DNA of 64,000 bases from Agapetus fuscipes (Eukaryota > Arthropoda > Insecta > Trichoptera > Glossosomatidae): contig OX637334.1 in the NCBI GenBank assembly GCA_951799405.1, positions 14,880,001-14,944,000 of the forward strand. The letters are read 5' to 3'. Positions 17,310 through 26,404 of the stretch are shown here, piece by piece (the stretch's first letter is position 1; each line of letters starts with the position of its first letter). The translations under genes were made by a program, and so were the position numbers. The notes under the pieces were generated by a model. It had not been told where the DNA came from. It saw only the letters and a list, made by a program, of their open reading frames with translations, and did no database searches.

Positions 17310-19688
17310 ATGGCAACCAAAGTGAACATCAAGGACCTCAAAGTCACTGAGCTTAAAAATGAGCTTCTGGAGAGGGACCTGGAGACCTCAGGAGGGAAGG
17401 CGGCCTTACAGGCACGCCTCATGGAGGCCTTAGAACAGTCAGGCGAAGACCTGGCATATTTTGTCATGGCGTCTGGAGGGGACCGCGCCTTGGACGAGCT
17501 AAACCTCAGCATCACCGGAAACTTCACTTCCATGGAGGAAAAGCTGAAAGGGGAGATGGCTGACAACGCCAAGACCCTGAAAGTGGAGATGGCTGACAAC
17601 GCCAAGACCCTGGAGGAGAAGATGGCTGACAACGCCAGGACCCTGGAGGAGAAAATGGCTGACAATTCCAAGACCCTGAGGGAAGACCTGAAGGCGGAGA
17701 TGGCTGACAACGCCAGGACCCTGAAGGCGGAGATAGCGGATAGTCTCACAACCCTGAAAGGAGAAATAGAGGAGAAGATGACAACCAACCTCTCGGCCCT
17801 GAAGGGGGAAATGGAGACTCGGATGTCAAACCTGGAAGACCGTCTGCGTGCCGAACTGGCTGACAAGTGCCAGATGGAGTCCACCAGAATCTCCCCCAAA
17901 GGCGGCCTTCACGACGAGACCGACCAGGGATGCTCAACTCCAACCAGGATCACAAGAGGGGATGATGACCCTTCCCTAGCCAAGCACAACCTCCCAACCT
18001 TCGACGGGAAGACGTCGTGGGAGGAATACTTGACCCTCTTTGAGACGGCTGCCATGATGGGAGCCTGGAGCCAGCAGAAGAAGGCTTCGGTTCTCAGCCT
18101 GTCGCTCCGAGGAGACGCTCTCAGGGTTCTGCAGGCCATACCCCTGGACAACCGTGGTGACTTTGGGCAGCTGAAGCAGCGCTTGGATATGCGCTATGGC
18201 CACAAGTGCCTGGAGCAGCTGTACAAGTCGCAGCTGAACACAAGGGTGCAGAAGCCCAACGAGAGCCTCCAGGAGTTTGAAATGGACATCGCCCGCCTGG
18301 TACGAGACGCTTACCCGACAGCCTCCGACGACATCTGTGAGAGCTTGGCAGTGGACAAGTTCCTAAATGGATTGCGGGAATGGGAGACGCAACAAGCCGT
18401 AAAACTGGCCCATCCCAAGGCTTTGAACGAGGCGCTCAGCCAAGCTCTCGAGTTTGAGGCTGTCAAACAGTCCATCAGGGGCCACGCCAGGGTTCGTGCA
18501 GTCGAGGCAGAGGAGGTCAAGCTACCTACAACCGAGGAAATAATAGAAAAAGTGCTGCAGCAACTTGAGCCAACGAGACAGAAGGCGCACTGCTGGACGT
18601 GTGGCCAGCAAGGACACCTGAGCGCGAGGTGCCCAAAGTCTCAAGGACCGGAGAAATTGGAAGACGACCGCAAGGATGTAGAGACCACCATGGAGATGAA
18701 CAAACGGCTGAGGAAACAGCTCCAGGATGCCGAGAGAAAGGTCAAAGTCATGGAGACGGAGAACAGGCAGCTGACGAAGAACTTGGCCAGCAGTGAAAGG
18801 GTCCGGCGAACAGCGGAGGCCGAGAGGGACGAGTTGCACGAGACTGTGCTGAGCCTGGAGAGACAGAACAAGGGGCTTAAGACTAAGCTCCAGCAGCTGG
18901 AAGCTGGGCAGGGGCCCAGGACGAAGGACACCATCGCCAACCTGGAGTCCAAGAACAGCAACACCAAGGAGGCGGGAGCTCGAATGAAGGATAACCACCG
19001 GCCAACTCAAAGAGCAAAGTGGTCAAACAATGACCAGCCCGCCCAGAGAGTACAAAAATGCGTCGCATCCAAAGAAGCGCCCCTGTTTGAGACGTTCTGG
19101 AGCAAGGTGCAAGAGGGACAGAAGATTCGCCATGGGGTGACCACAGAAGTCCACAAGGACTTATTTGAGGTCACTGGGGACCACACACTGGCATGCAGTG
19201 TACCGGAAGATCTAGATATGTCTAGAGGAATTGCACGGGTCTTCCGATACAAATTCGGAGAACCGCAACCCTCGAGCAGCCCGCAAGGAAGAGCTCTGAG
19301 ACTACCGAAGGGGCGTCAACAAGCATACTGCCTGGTTGTCCCGGATTCCAGCAACCTGGAAGAGGACTACAAGGCATTGTGGGACGGCCTTGTTGAGCTG
19401 CGTGACTACATGTTGGAGGATCAGCAGGCGCGTCTGGCAATACCGAAGATGGGTGGCGGCCGCGCTAATCGAGACTGGCGGATAATCCGGAGTATGATTG
19501 AAGCAGTGTTCTCGGGAGTCGGCATCAGCGTCATGGTGTGCTGCGAGCAAGCGCAGCCGAGAGCCAGTGGGGAGAAATCCGTGGACTGCCACTTCTTCCT
19601 GACCACAGGGTGTCGACGTGGATCAGCATGCCCCTACCTACACAGAGTCAAGACTGTTCCGGGACGAAACAGTCTAGGTGGGGGGTAG
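17310..19688 (+). CDS. Gag-like protein with SAP, macrodomain and CCCH finger
   Basis: 792 residues that should form the particle and bind element RNA. Visible order: a SAP-like DNA-binding motif (about 6-40, DLKVTELKNELLERDLETSG); a coiled coil built of MADNAKTLEEK-type repeats (75-190); a Ty3/gypsy capsid (about 222-390, LPTFDGKTSWEEYLTLFE, YKSQLNTRVQKPNESLQEFE); a CCHC knuckle C428-X2-C431-X4-H436-X4-C441; a second coiled coil (450-545); a macrodomain of OARD1/TARG1 type (about 605-745, DLFE..HTLACSVPEDLDMSRGIA, LAIPKMGGG); and a CCCH finger C760-X7-C768-X5-C774-X3-H778. The position equivalent to the TARG1 catalytic Asp appears to be Ala719 and the catalytic Lys is absent, so binding without hydrolysis is possible. 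The gene is markedly GC-richer than its surroundings. No pol domain follows. Confidence 0.9.
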   Translation: MATKVNIKDLKVTELKNELLERDLETSGGKAALQARLMEALEQSGEDLAYFVMASGGDRALDELNLSITGNFTSMEEKLKGEMADNAKTLKVEMADNAKTLEEKMADNARTLEEKMADNSKTLREDLKAEMADNARTLKAEIADSLTTLKGEIEEKMTTNLSALKGEMETRMSNLEDRLRAELADKCQMESTRISPKGGLHDETDQGCSTPTRITRGDDDPSLAKHNLPTFDGKTSWEEYLTLFETAAMMGAWSQQKKASVLSLSLRGDALRVLQAIPLDNRGDFGQLKQRLDMRYGHKCLEQLYKSQLNTRVQKPNESLQEFEMDIARLVRDAYPTASDDICESLAVDKFLNGLREWETQQAVKLAHPKALNEALSQALEFEAVKQSIRGHARVRAVEAEEVKLPTTEEIIEKVLQQLEPTRQKAHCWTCGQQGHLSARCPKSQGPEKLEDDRKDVETTMEMNKRLRKQLQDAERKVKVMETENRQLTKNLASSERVRRTAEAERDELHETVLSLERQNKGLKTKLQQLEAGQGPRTKDTIANLESKNSNTKEAGARMKDNHRPTQRAKWSNNDQPAQRVQKCVASKEAPLFETFWSKVQEGQKIRHGVTTEVHKDLFEVTGDHTLACSVPEDLDMSRGIARVFRYKFGEPQPSSSPQGRALRLPKGRQQAYCLVVPDSSNLEEDYKALWDGLVELRDYMLEDQQARLAIPKMGGGRANRDWRIIRSMIEAVFSGVGISVMVCCEQAQPRASGEKSVDCHFFLTTGCRRGSACPYLHRVKTVPGRNSLGGG

Positions 19689-20160
19689 TGTTATGTAAAT
19701 ATAAATATTGAAATAAGTATGGGTAGTTATAGTTATAAGAATCCTCAAAAGTATTGGTAGGTAAGATCGATAATTATGTATAAGTGTAGAATTCTCTAGG
19801 CTAAGTAGGTATTTGTTATAATTATAGGAATACTGTATTGCATTGGTAGGTAGGATTTTGGTTGTGTCTAGGTAGTACGTGAAACATCGAGAAGTAATAA
19901 TTACTCTGGAACCGTCTGGCGACTTTAGTTCTGGATCATACTGCTCTGAAGAGTATAAAGGTGCGAATGGCCTGCAGAGCGGGCCAGTATCATAGAGACT
20001 TACAAACACATCGAAGTCATCTGATCAGTGAACCAAAACCAAGTGGAATAATCGAGAAAGTAGTGTGAAAATAAATTTTGTAACTGTGTAAAATAAATAA
20101 CTATTGAAGAAGACCTGTGTATTTTTAATTTGAAGACAATTGAACCCTAATTTCGTAACA
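19689..20160 (+). repeat. 3' LTR
   Basis: 472 bp, same sequence as 16163-16634 as far as can be read. Preceded by the purine tract GGTGGGGGG and the gag stop codon (19686-19688). Confidence 0.95.
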
Positions 20161-20344
20161 ATAGGTTTGAACGGTTTGAACAAAATGCTATTCATTTTGG
20201 AGGAATTAAATGCCAAAAGGTGTTCTATGTTTACCGGAAATTAAAACAGCACAAAAATCAAGGTAGCTAGACATACTTCTAAATTTCAAAAAAAATCTTC
20301 TCAATGTGTAAGACGTGGCACAAATTCTGTTGGCCAAAAAAATT

Positions 20345-20762
20345 AGGACGTCACACGGCCGGGGAGATAAGCGAAACGTAAACAAATATTTTGTTATTGG
20401 TCCAGAAGTAAGATGAAGAAATGAAGCAAAAAAGGATGCAGCTCTGCTTATTGCGAAACGGAGAACTGCATCGAAAGACGGCAGAGTTGAAGGTAGAAGA
20501 TAAAGGAAGCCAAGGCTCAAGTTGGGATGTAGCGCCATTACAGTTATAGCATATTGTGTCGCGAGAGTTCTCGAGGGTAGCCGTTATTGCCTGGACTTTG
20601 TAATGGACTCAGGACAAATTTAGAACGTTTTCTCGGCAAGCAAATGTCACGCTTGTATTGGGCTTTGGTCTTTAGCAACCCATATTTTTTTGGCATTTTC
20701 CCTAACAACCCTGCCGTATGACGTCACAATTTTGACTGTCAATTCATATTCGGACCTCATTA
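20345..20762. mobile_element. Repeat D element with inverted ends
   Basis: The minus block (GGACGTCACACGGCCGGGG) at 20345-20405 faces a plus block (TTTCTCGGCAAGCAAATGTCACG..CGTATGACGTCACAATTTTGACTG) at 20615-20762. Compare 12515-12970. Confidence 0.55.
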
Positions 20763-21020
20763 GTACATATACATGCATTCATCCTCCTCGCAGCAGCTCT
20801 CGACACGTGTATCAGCATCTCAAGAAAGAAATAGCAAAACACATCGCAGATTTTTCCGACCGTCCCTCGTCAGTCTTGCAGAAATGCTATGCGCACATTA
20901 TAATTCCATAATCAGATCTCGCCTTGCGCGCCTTTCGGTGTCAGCCCAGCTACACACACGCGCTCTCGTCGTTTTCCCAAGTAACAATAATGATAATCAT
21001 AATCAATCGCGGGCCTCTCG
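20763..21020. other. No gene recognised
   Basis: Spacer before the LINE 2 unit. Short open frames only. Confidence 0.5.
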
Positions 21021-21233
21021 AGCCCTACATACCCTGAATCTGCCGTTTTTGTATCTTACACTTTATGGTCTTAGCAAAAGAGTGACAGTGATGAAAAAAA
21101 TCAAGGATGTTTATTATTTTTTTATCTTAATTATTAAGTTTGAACAAAATATATAACTTAAAAATTGCCACCACAAAAAAATACTTAAAATAATACGTTT
21201 TTTTCACTTCCGTAGCCACTGTCTCGTGTGTGC
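21021..21233 (-). repeat. Inverted copy of the LINE 2 3' end
   Basis: Near-exact reverse complement of 25104-25318. Both share the outer end AGCCCTACATACCCTG and the inner end at AGCACACACGAG. It looks like a 5'-truncated LINE 2 copy in the opposite orientation, directly upstream of the full element. Confidence 0.88.
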
Positions 21234-21508
21234 TATGTTTTGGAAATATTTTTTTTCTTTCTATTTATAGAACTATAGGTACATTGTCTAGTGTAGTATC
21301 GAAACAGTTTTTTTATAATGTCAATAGTTTTTGAGTAAATGGGGAAAAACTGTGTTCTTCGATTTAATTAAAATTTAATTCATCAAGTAGTTTCAGTTTT
21401 TCCATATTTACTCAAAAACTATTGACATTATAAAAAAACTGTTTCGATACTACACTAGACAATGTATAGTTCTATAAATAGAAAGAAAAAAAATATTTCC
21501 AAAACATA
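21234..21508. mobile_element. Palindromic TA-flanked MITE
   Basis: Arms of about 118 bp (21236-21351 and 21391-21506) are near-perfect reverse complements, beginning TGTTTTGGAAATATTTTTTT, with TA on both sides. The loop is about 40 bp. Likely Tc1/mariner-type. It lies between the inverted 3'-end copy and LINE 2. Confidence 0.82.
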
Positions 21509-21908
21509 GCATAAACAGTCTTGTCGCTGGCGCCAATGGCGACGCGCTGTATCACCAGAGCTCCGCGCTTTAAAATTAATTTAAATAATATCTGCAGGCG
21601 GACTATTGTTAATCCTGTGTTTCATTTTATTTTTTGAATTTCGAAGATCATTGTAGTGTTTTAATTTTTGAATGAATTACGTGTTAGTTTTATTAAATAA
21701 AATAATATAGTGTCGAGTACCGAGTGACCAAAAGTTATTCCATTTTAAACTACCCACTGAACATAAAAATAATAATAAGTGACATTTTGTTTAAAATCAA
21801 ATATAACAAATTACGATCGAAATTTACTCGATAAAGGAACTCTCTGCACTAAAAGACTCAACATATTTAATAAGTGATTCGACTCTTAAAAATATCCGCG
21901 AGAATAAC
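21509..21908 (+). other. LINE 2 5' region
   Basis: 400 bp without a convincing ORF. The first 80 bp are GC-rich (GTCGCTGGCGCCAATGGCGACG), the rest is AT-rich. It presumably contains the element's 5' UTR and internal promoter. Confidence 0.5.
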
Positions 21909-24900
21909 TTGTGCAGAGGAATTAAACGAAGACCGAGAGGCAGACGAGGCGGCCGCAATGACCGCAGAAACCCGGGGACAGCTGCAGACAAGGAGGGGCC
22001 CGTGGAAGCTGACAATGTCCACCGCCCGGAATCGAAGGAAGTGTCAAATGGCCTCTGCGGAGGTGTCGAAGCTGACAATTCTGTCAGGAATGGAAGTGTG
22101 TGTAAAAGGAAGTATGTGAAACAAGAAGAATGGAAGTTTGCGACATGGAATGTTAGAGAATGGAATGACTGTAAAGAGAATGAAATTTCTGATATTATGG
22201 AAAAGAGAGGAATACAAGTGATGTGCGTGACTGAAATAAAAATGATCGGGGATGGAGAAAAGGTATTGAAGAATGAGGAGTATTTTATTTGGAGTGGAAT
22301 TAAGGATGGATATAAGAGACAAGGCGTGGGAGTAATTTTGAGCGAACGGGCTAAAATATGTGTAAGTAATTATGAAAGAATATGTCCTAGGATTCTGTTG
22401 GTAAGAATGAGATTAGGACGTATGAAAATCCTACTGGTAGCTTGTTATGCTCCAGTAGAATCTGATAGCAGAGAAGAAAGAGATGAATTTTGGGAGAGTG
22501 TAAATAATGTACTAAGAATGAAAGAAGAGAATGAACGAATTATTCTATTAGGAGATATGAACGGATGGATTGGTATGAAACGAGATGATTGCGGAAAGGT
22601 TGTGGGACCGAGTGGTAGAGGAATGATCAATAATAATGGACGAAAGCTTGTCAACACATGTATAGAACACAGACTTTTTGCAACAAACACCTGGTTTAAA
22701 CACCAAGACTTGCATCTCTATACATGGCAAAATAGGGCAGGCAATCGAACAATTATTGATTATATATGCGTGGATGAAAGAATGAGAGGATGTGTGAGAG
22801 ATGCAAGAGTGTACCGTGGAGCTGAACTCAGCACAGACCACTATTTGCTATGCGCGAGAATAATGGTAGGGGATTGTAAAAAAGGAAAGAAAAAATTATT
22901 GTTAAGAATGAAAAGAATAAAAGTGGAAAATTTGAAAGATGACAAGGTGCAAGATGAATATCAAAGTGAGATTGCCAAAAGATTAAATATGGATGAACTA
23001 CAAAAAATGAAAGATGAAGGATGTGTGGAAAAAGTGTGGCAAATGATGAAGAAAGAACTGACCGAATCTGCTAGAATGACATGCGGAGAAACAAATGTTG
23101 GTAAGAAAAAAGGTGATGCCTGGTGGAACGATGGAGTGAAAGAAGCAGTAGAGCAAAAGAAGGAAGCGTATAAGAAATGGTTGAAAGATAAAGGTAATTT
23201 GAATTTGGAAATGATGTATATAAGGGCAAAAATGAATACTAAAAAGCTTGTGTATGAAAGTAAGATGGAATTAGAGAAGAAAAATAATGAAAGGGCACAG
23301 CAGGACTTCCACACCAACAAAAAAATGTTCTGGAGTTGGGTTCGGAATAATAACGAAAGTGTGGGAGCAACAACTCCGGGCATAAAGAATGCGCAGGGAG
23401 TCTTGCTGTGGGATGAAGACGATGTATGTAACAGATGGAAAGAATACTTTGAAGAAATATTAGGACAGGGCGAAAGAAATTTATATGAATGTGACCCTAC
23501 AAATGAAAGTAATGAGGATATTTTGAAAGAGGAAATAAAAGCAAGCATAAAAGAGCTGAAGAATGGAAAGGCTGCAAGTATGGATGGATTGAATGCCGAG
23601 ATGTTAAAGGCAGGAGGAGAATGTGTGGTAGAGTGGATGTTTGAATTATGCAAGATGTGTATGAAAGACAGGGTAGTACCGATGGACTGGAGAAAGGCGG
23701 TCATTGTCCCTATTTACAAGGGTAAAGGGGACAAGAAAGACTGCCGTAACTTTAGGCCCATTAGTCTCCTTAGTATACCTGGGAAAGTCTTATGCAAAAT
23801 TGTCATAAAAAAAGTGAGAATGGCCACCGATCACAGGGTCTCTGATATTCAATCTGGTTTTATGCCAGGACGAGGTTGTGTGGACCAAATCTTTACTCTC
23901 AGACAGATTGTTGAAAAACATCTGGCTGTGGGGAGGGTGGTCTACGCAGCCTTCGTGGATCTCGAGAGGGCCTTTGAGTCGGTGGACAGATGTATGTTGT
24001 GGAATGTTCTCAGGAAGTACGGTGTGAATGACAACCTTCTGAATGTGATACGTGCCATCTATGAAAATAGTTCGGCATGTGTAAGAGTGGATGGGAGATA
24101 TAGTGACTGGTTTGATGTATATAAGGGAGTGAGGCAAGGCTGCGTAATGAGTCCATGGTTGTTTAATATAATCATGGACAGTTGCATAAAAGAAGCTGGA
24201 ATATCAGAGAGCGGAGTGAAAGTGGGTGAAACAAGAGTTGGAGTACTTCTTTATGCTGATGATGCTATAGTTTTAGCTGACTCGGCGGAGGAACTCCAAG
24301 CGATGTTAACCAAACTGAATGATGCATTTTGTAAAAATAGCTTGAAAGTGAATGCGAATAAGACAAAAATATTAGTTTTTGACAGGAATGAAGTATGTGA
24401 GGAACTTACAGTTAATTTGAATGGGAAAAAAGTTGAAGTAGTGAATGAGTTTGACTATTTAGGAAGCAAGTTTGAGGCGAATGGTAAGATGACGAAGGAA
24501 TTAGAGAAGCGTGCCAGCAAAGGAAGATGCGTGATAGGAGCGTTTGGTAGAATAGCGAAGAATAAAAGGATACCAAAGAAAATGAAAATGGCGGTACACA
24601 ATTGTATTTTGTTGCCGACCCTGATGTATGGAAGCGAGTCATGGACGGTGAATGAAAGAGAAGTAAATAAGGTATGCACCGTAGAAATGGCTCATTTAAG
24701 AAGTATGACAGGAAAAACACTGAAAGATAGAGTGAGAAACGAATGGGTTCTGAATGAATGCGGAGTAAAAGAAAGCGTGAAAGTGAAAGTTCAAAGAAGT
24801 GTGATGCGATGGTTTGGACATATTGAAAGGATGAATGAAGACCGACTGACAAAAAGAGTGTATAAAGGGAATGTAATAGGTAAGCGTGGAAGGGGAAGAC

Positions 24901-25073
24901 CTAGAAAAGAATGGATTGATCAGATAAGTGAGATTGCGAATGAATGGAATTTACAGAGTGGAAACAAGAGAAGAGCATGCATGAAAAGAGTGATGAAATT
25001 AGATGAGATGAAAGAAGTATGCAGGGACAGAGTCAAGTGGAGGCACTTATGTGGAGGTACTGGCCACCCCTAG
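21909..25073 (+). CDS. RTE-like LINE ORF (LINE 2): AP endonuclease and reverse transcriptase
   Basis: 1054 residues, uninterrupted, clearly homologous along its length to the ORF at 8775-11801 but diverged. Endonuclease motifs: FATWNVREWND, TEIKM, GDMN at 215-218, and TDH at 309-311 where LINE 1 has SDH. Reverse transcriptase motifs: IYKGKGDKKDCRNFRPISLL, GFMPGRGCVDQ, FVDLERAFESVDR, GVRQGCVMSPWLFN and YADD at 782-785. C-terminus: RWFGHIERMNEDRLTKR, RGRGRPRKEW, NKRRACMKR. It has about 70 extra N-terminal residues that are GC-rich and basic (RRPRGRRGGRNDRR), possibly an RNA-binding extension. If translation starts later, it is closer in length to LINE 1. It ends GGTGHP before the stop, as in fossils at 5824-6022 and 62169-62315. 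Confidence 0.92.
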   Translation: MCRGIKRRPRGRRGGRNDRRNPGTAADKEGPVEADNVHRPESKEVSNGLCGGVEADNSVRNGSVCKRKYVKQEEWKFATWNVREWNDCKENEISDIMEKRGIQVMCVTEIKMIGDGEKVLKNEEYFIWSGIKDGYKRQGVGVILSERAKICVSNYERICPRILLVRMRLGRMKILLVACYAPVESDSREERDEFWESVNNVLRMKEENERIILLGDMNGWIGMKRDDCGKVVGPSGRGMINNNGRKLVNTCIEHRLFATNTWFKHQDLHLYTWQNRAGNRTIIDYICVDERMRGCVRDARVYRGAELSTDHYLLCARIMVGDCKKGKKKLLLRMKRIKVENLKDDKVQDEYQSEIAKRLNMDELQKMKDEGCVEKVWQMMKKELTESARMTCGETNVGKKKGDAWWNDGVKEAVEQKKEAYKKWLKDKGNLNLEMMYIRAKMNTKKLVYESKMELEKKNNERAQQDFHTNKKMFWSWVRNNNESVGATTPGIKNAQGVLLWDEDDVCNRWKEYFEEILGQGERNLYECDPTNESNEDILKEEIKASIKELKNGKAASMDGLNAEMLKAGGECVVEWMFELCKMCMKDRVVPMDWRKAVIVPIYKGKGDKKDCRNFRPISLLSIPGKVLCKIVIKKVRMATDHRVSDIQSGFMPGRGCVDQIFTLRQIVEKHLAVGRVVYAAFVDLERAFESVDRCMLWNVLRKYGVNDNLLNVIRAIYENSSACVRVDGRYSDWFDVYKGVRQGCVMSPWLFNIIMDSCIKEAGISESGVKVGETRVGVLLYADDAIVLADSAEELQAMLTKLNDAFCKNSLKVNANKTKILVFDRNEVCEELTVNLNGKKVEVVNEFDYLGSKFEANGKMTKELEKRASKGRCVIGAFGRIAKNKRIPKKMKMAVHNCILLPTLMYGSESWTVNEREVNKVCTVEMAHLRSMTGKTLKDRVRNEWVLNECGVKESVKVKVQRSVMRWFGHIERMNEDRLTKRVYKGNVIGKRGRGRPRKEWIDQISEIANEWNLQSGNKRRACMKRVMKLDEMKEVCRDRVKWRHLCGGTGHP

Positions 25074-25318
25074 AGGAATGGCGGCAGGATACAAGACAAG
25101 ACAAGCACACACGAGACAGTGGCTACGGAAGTGAAAAAAACGTATTATTTTAAATATTTTTTTGTGGTGGCAATTTTTAAGTTATATATTTTGTTTAAAC
25201 TTTATAATTAAGATAAAAAATTAATAAACATCCTTAATTTTTTTCATTACTGTCACTCTTTTGCTAAGACCATAAAGTGTAAGATACAAAAACGGCAGAT
25301 TCAGGGTATGTAGGGCTC
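25074..25318 (+). other. LINE 2 3' UTR
   Basis: Begins GGAATGGCGGCAGGATACAAG, a motif also seen after two fossil copies. From 25104 on it is inverted-repeated at 21021-21233. The end is taken as TAGGGCT because both copies diverge there. Confidence 0.75.
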
Positions 25319-25580
25319 TTAATCTGAATCATTGCATTAAACATCATCAGACCCAGTGCCGGTTTTAGCACTACCAGCGCCCTGGGCGAGATTTTTTAAG
25401 TCACCCCCCCCCCTCCCCCCCCTATTCGCCATTCGAAAATTCAAATTCATACGAAAAAAAGGAATGTTAAAATTAAAAAAAGATATACAAGACAATACAG
25501 TTGACAGCTAATCAAATGGTGGAAAATATAAACTTAGAGAGGGGATTTATGTCCAAAAAACTATTTTGAAAAATAATACA

Positions 25581-25833
25581 TATCGCACGTTTAATAATAA
25601 AGAGCAATAACTCAAAAAACATTAATGTTGGGAAAACGCGTTTGAAGTTCAGACACCCAGTACAACTTGTATGCGATGAAAAAGGCGGCCGATGTTTTAT
25701 CTCGGTCATATTCGTCCAAATTGAACGGCTGTCGCATTCTACGCATTCTTCTCGCATTGTTCTTGCGTTTTATTACAAAACCTCGATTTTCCCAATTTTC
25801 GAGTTATTTCTCTTTATTATTAAACGTGCGATA
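25581..25833. mobile_element. TA-flanked MITE, copy 1
   Basis: Inverted ends start TCGCACGTTTAATAATAAAG and are flanked by TA. 253 bp including the TAs. A second copy of the same length is at 55581-55833 with only scattered substitutions. Likely Tc1/mariner-derived. Confidence 0.88.
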
Positions 25834-26404
25834 TTTTAACACATATCATCAAAAATAAGAAATGGACAAAAATGAAAATTTGACGAAAGTACAAAAAATG
25901 AAACTATGTATAAAAAATGTACGAATGTAGAATAATTTGAAATTCAATATTTAGAAAGCACAAATTAAAAAAAATAATGGAAAATACAGAAATAGTCTTA
26001 CAACATAAAAATTGAAGAAAAAAAAAGTTTTTGGAAAAAAAGAAAATGGAAAGAATATAAAACTTAAAAACGTGTACATTTACATAAAAAAAACCATTTA
26101 CGAATAACTGATTTCCATACAAAAGTCAGCTGCATAAATATAAAAATCAACTATCTTCATGCTTTTAACTTGAGGTCTAATTTTGTACAATATAATGATA
26201 TGTAAGAGGACAATCACGCCGAGTGTATATTTCGCATACCCGAAATACAAACCAAAAACTTACATCGTTCTGCACATCGATATATAGAACTGGATGTTTG
26301 ATTTCTGCGAGTTGTAGCCCTCTCCACTTTGCCCAGGATTCCTCTCTTCCCTACCATCCTTTCTGATTCCTAAATCCGAACCAGCTAGACCATTTTTAGA
26401 CCAC

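Larger units (their letters stand above)
16163..20160 (+). mobile_element. Young gag-only LTR retrotransposon
   Basis: Two 472-bp LTRs (16163-16634 and 19689-20160) start TGTTATG and end CGTAACA. I found no differences between them by eye. The element is flanked by a 4-bp target duplication ATAG (16159-16162 and 20161-20164). The only gene is a 792-codon gag-like ORF whose stop abuts the 3' LTR. A purine-rich tract (GGTGGGGGG) just upstream serves as both polypurine tract and coding sequence. There is no protease, reverse transcriptase, RNase H or integrase, so it must be mobilised in trans. The layout recalls the plant TR-GAG type of non-autonomous element, and the capsid is of Ty3/gypsy type. 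Confidence 0.95.

Noticed and set aside
17261..19592. Several minus-strand frames over gag, including one of 212 codons
   Set aside because: Shadow frames of a GC-rich, repeat-containing gag ORF. No domains.
16142..20009. Minus-strand 111-113-codon frames in both LTRs
   Set aside because: Same sequence in both LTRs, antisense, no domain. Explained by the LTR sequence itself.
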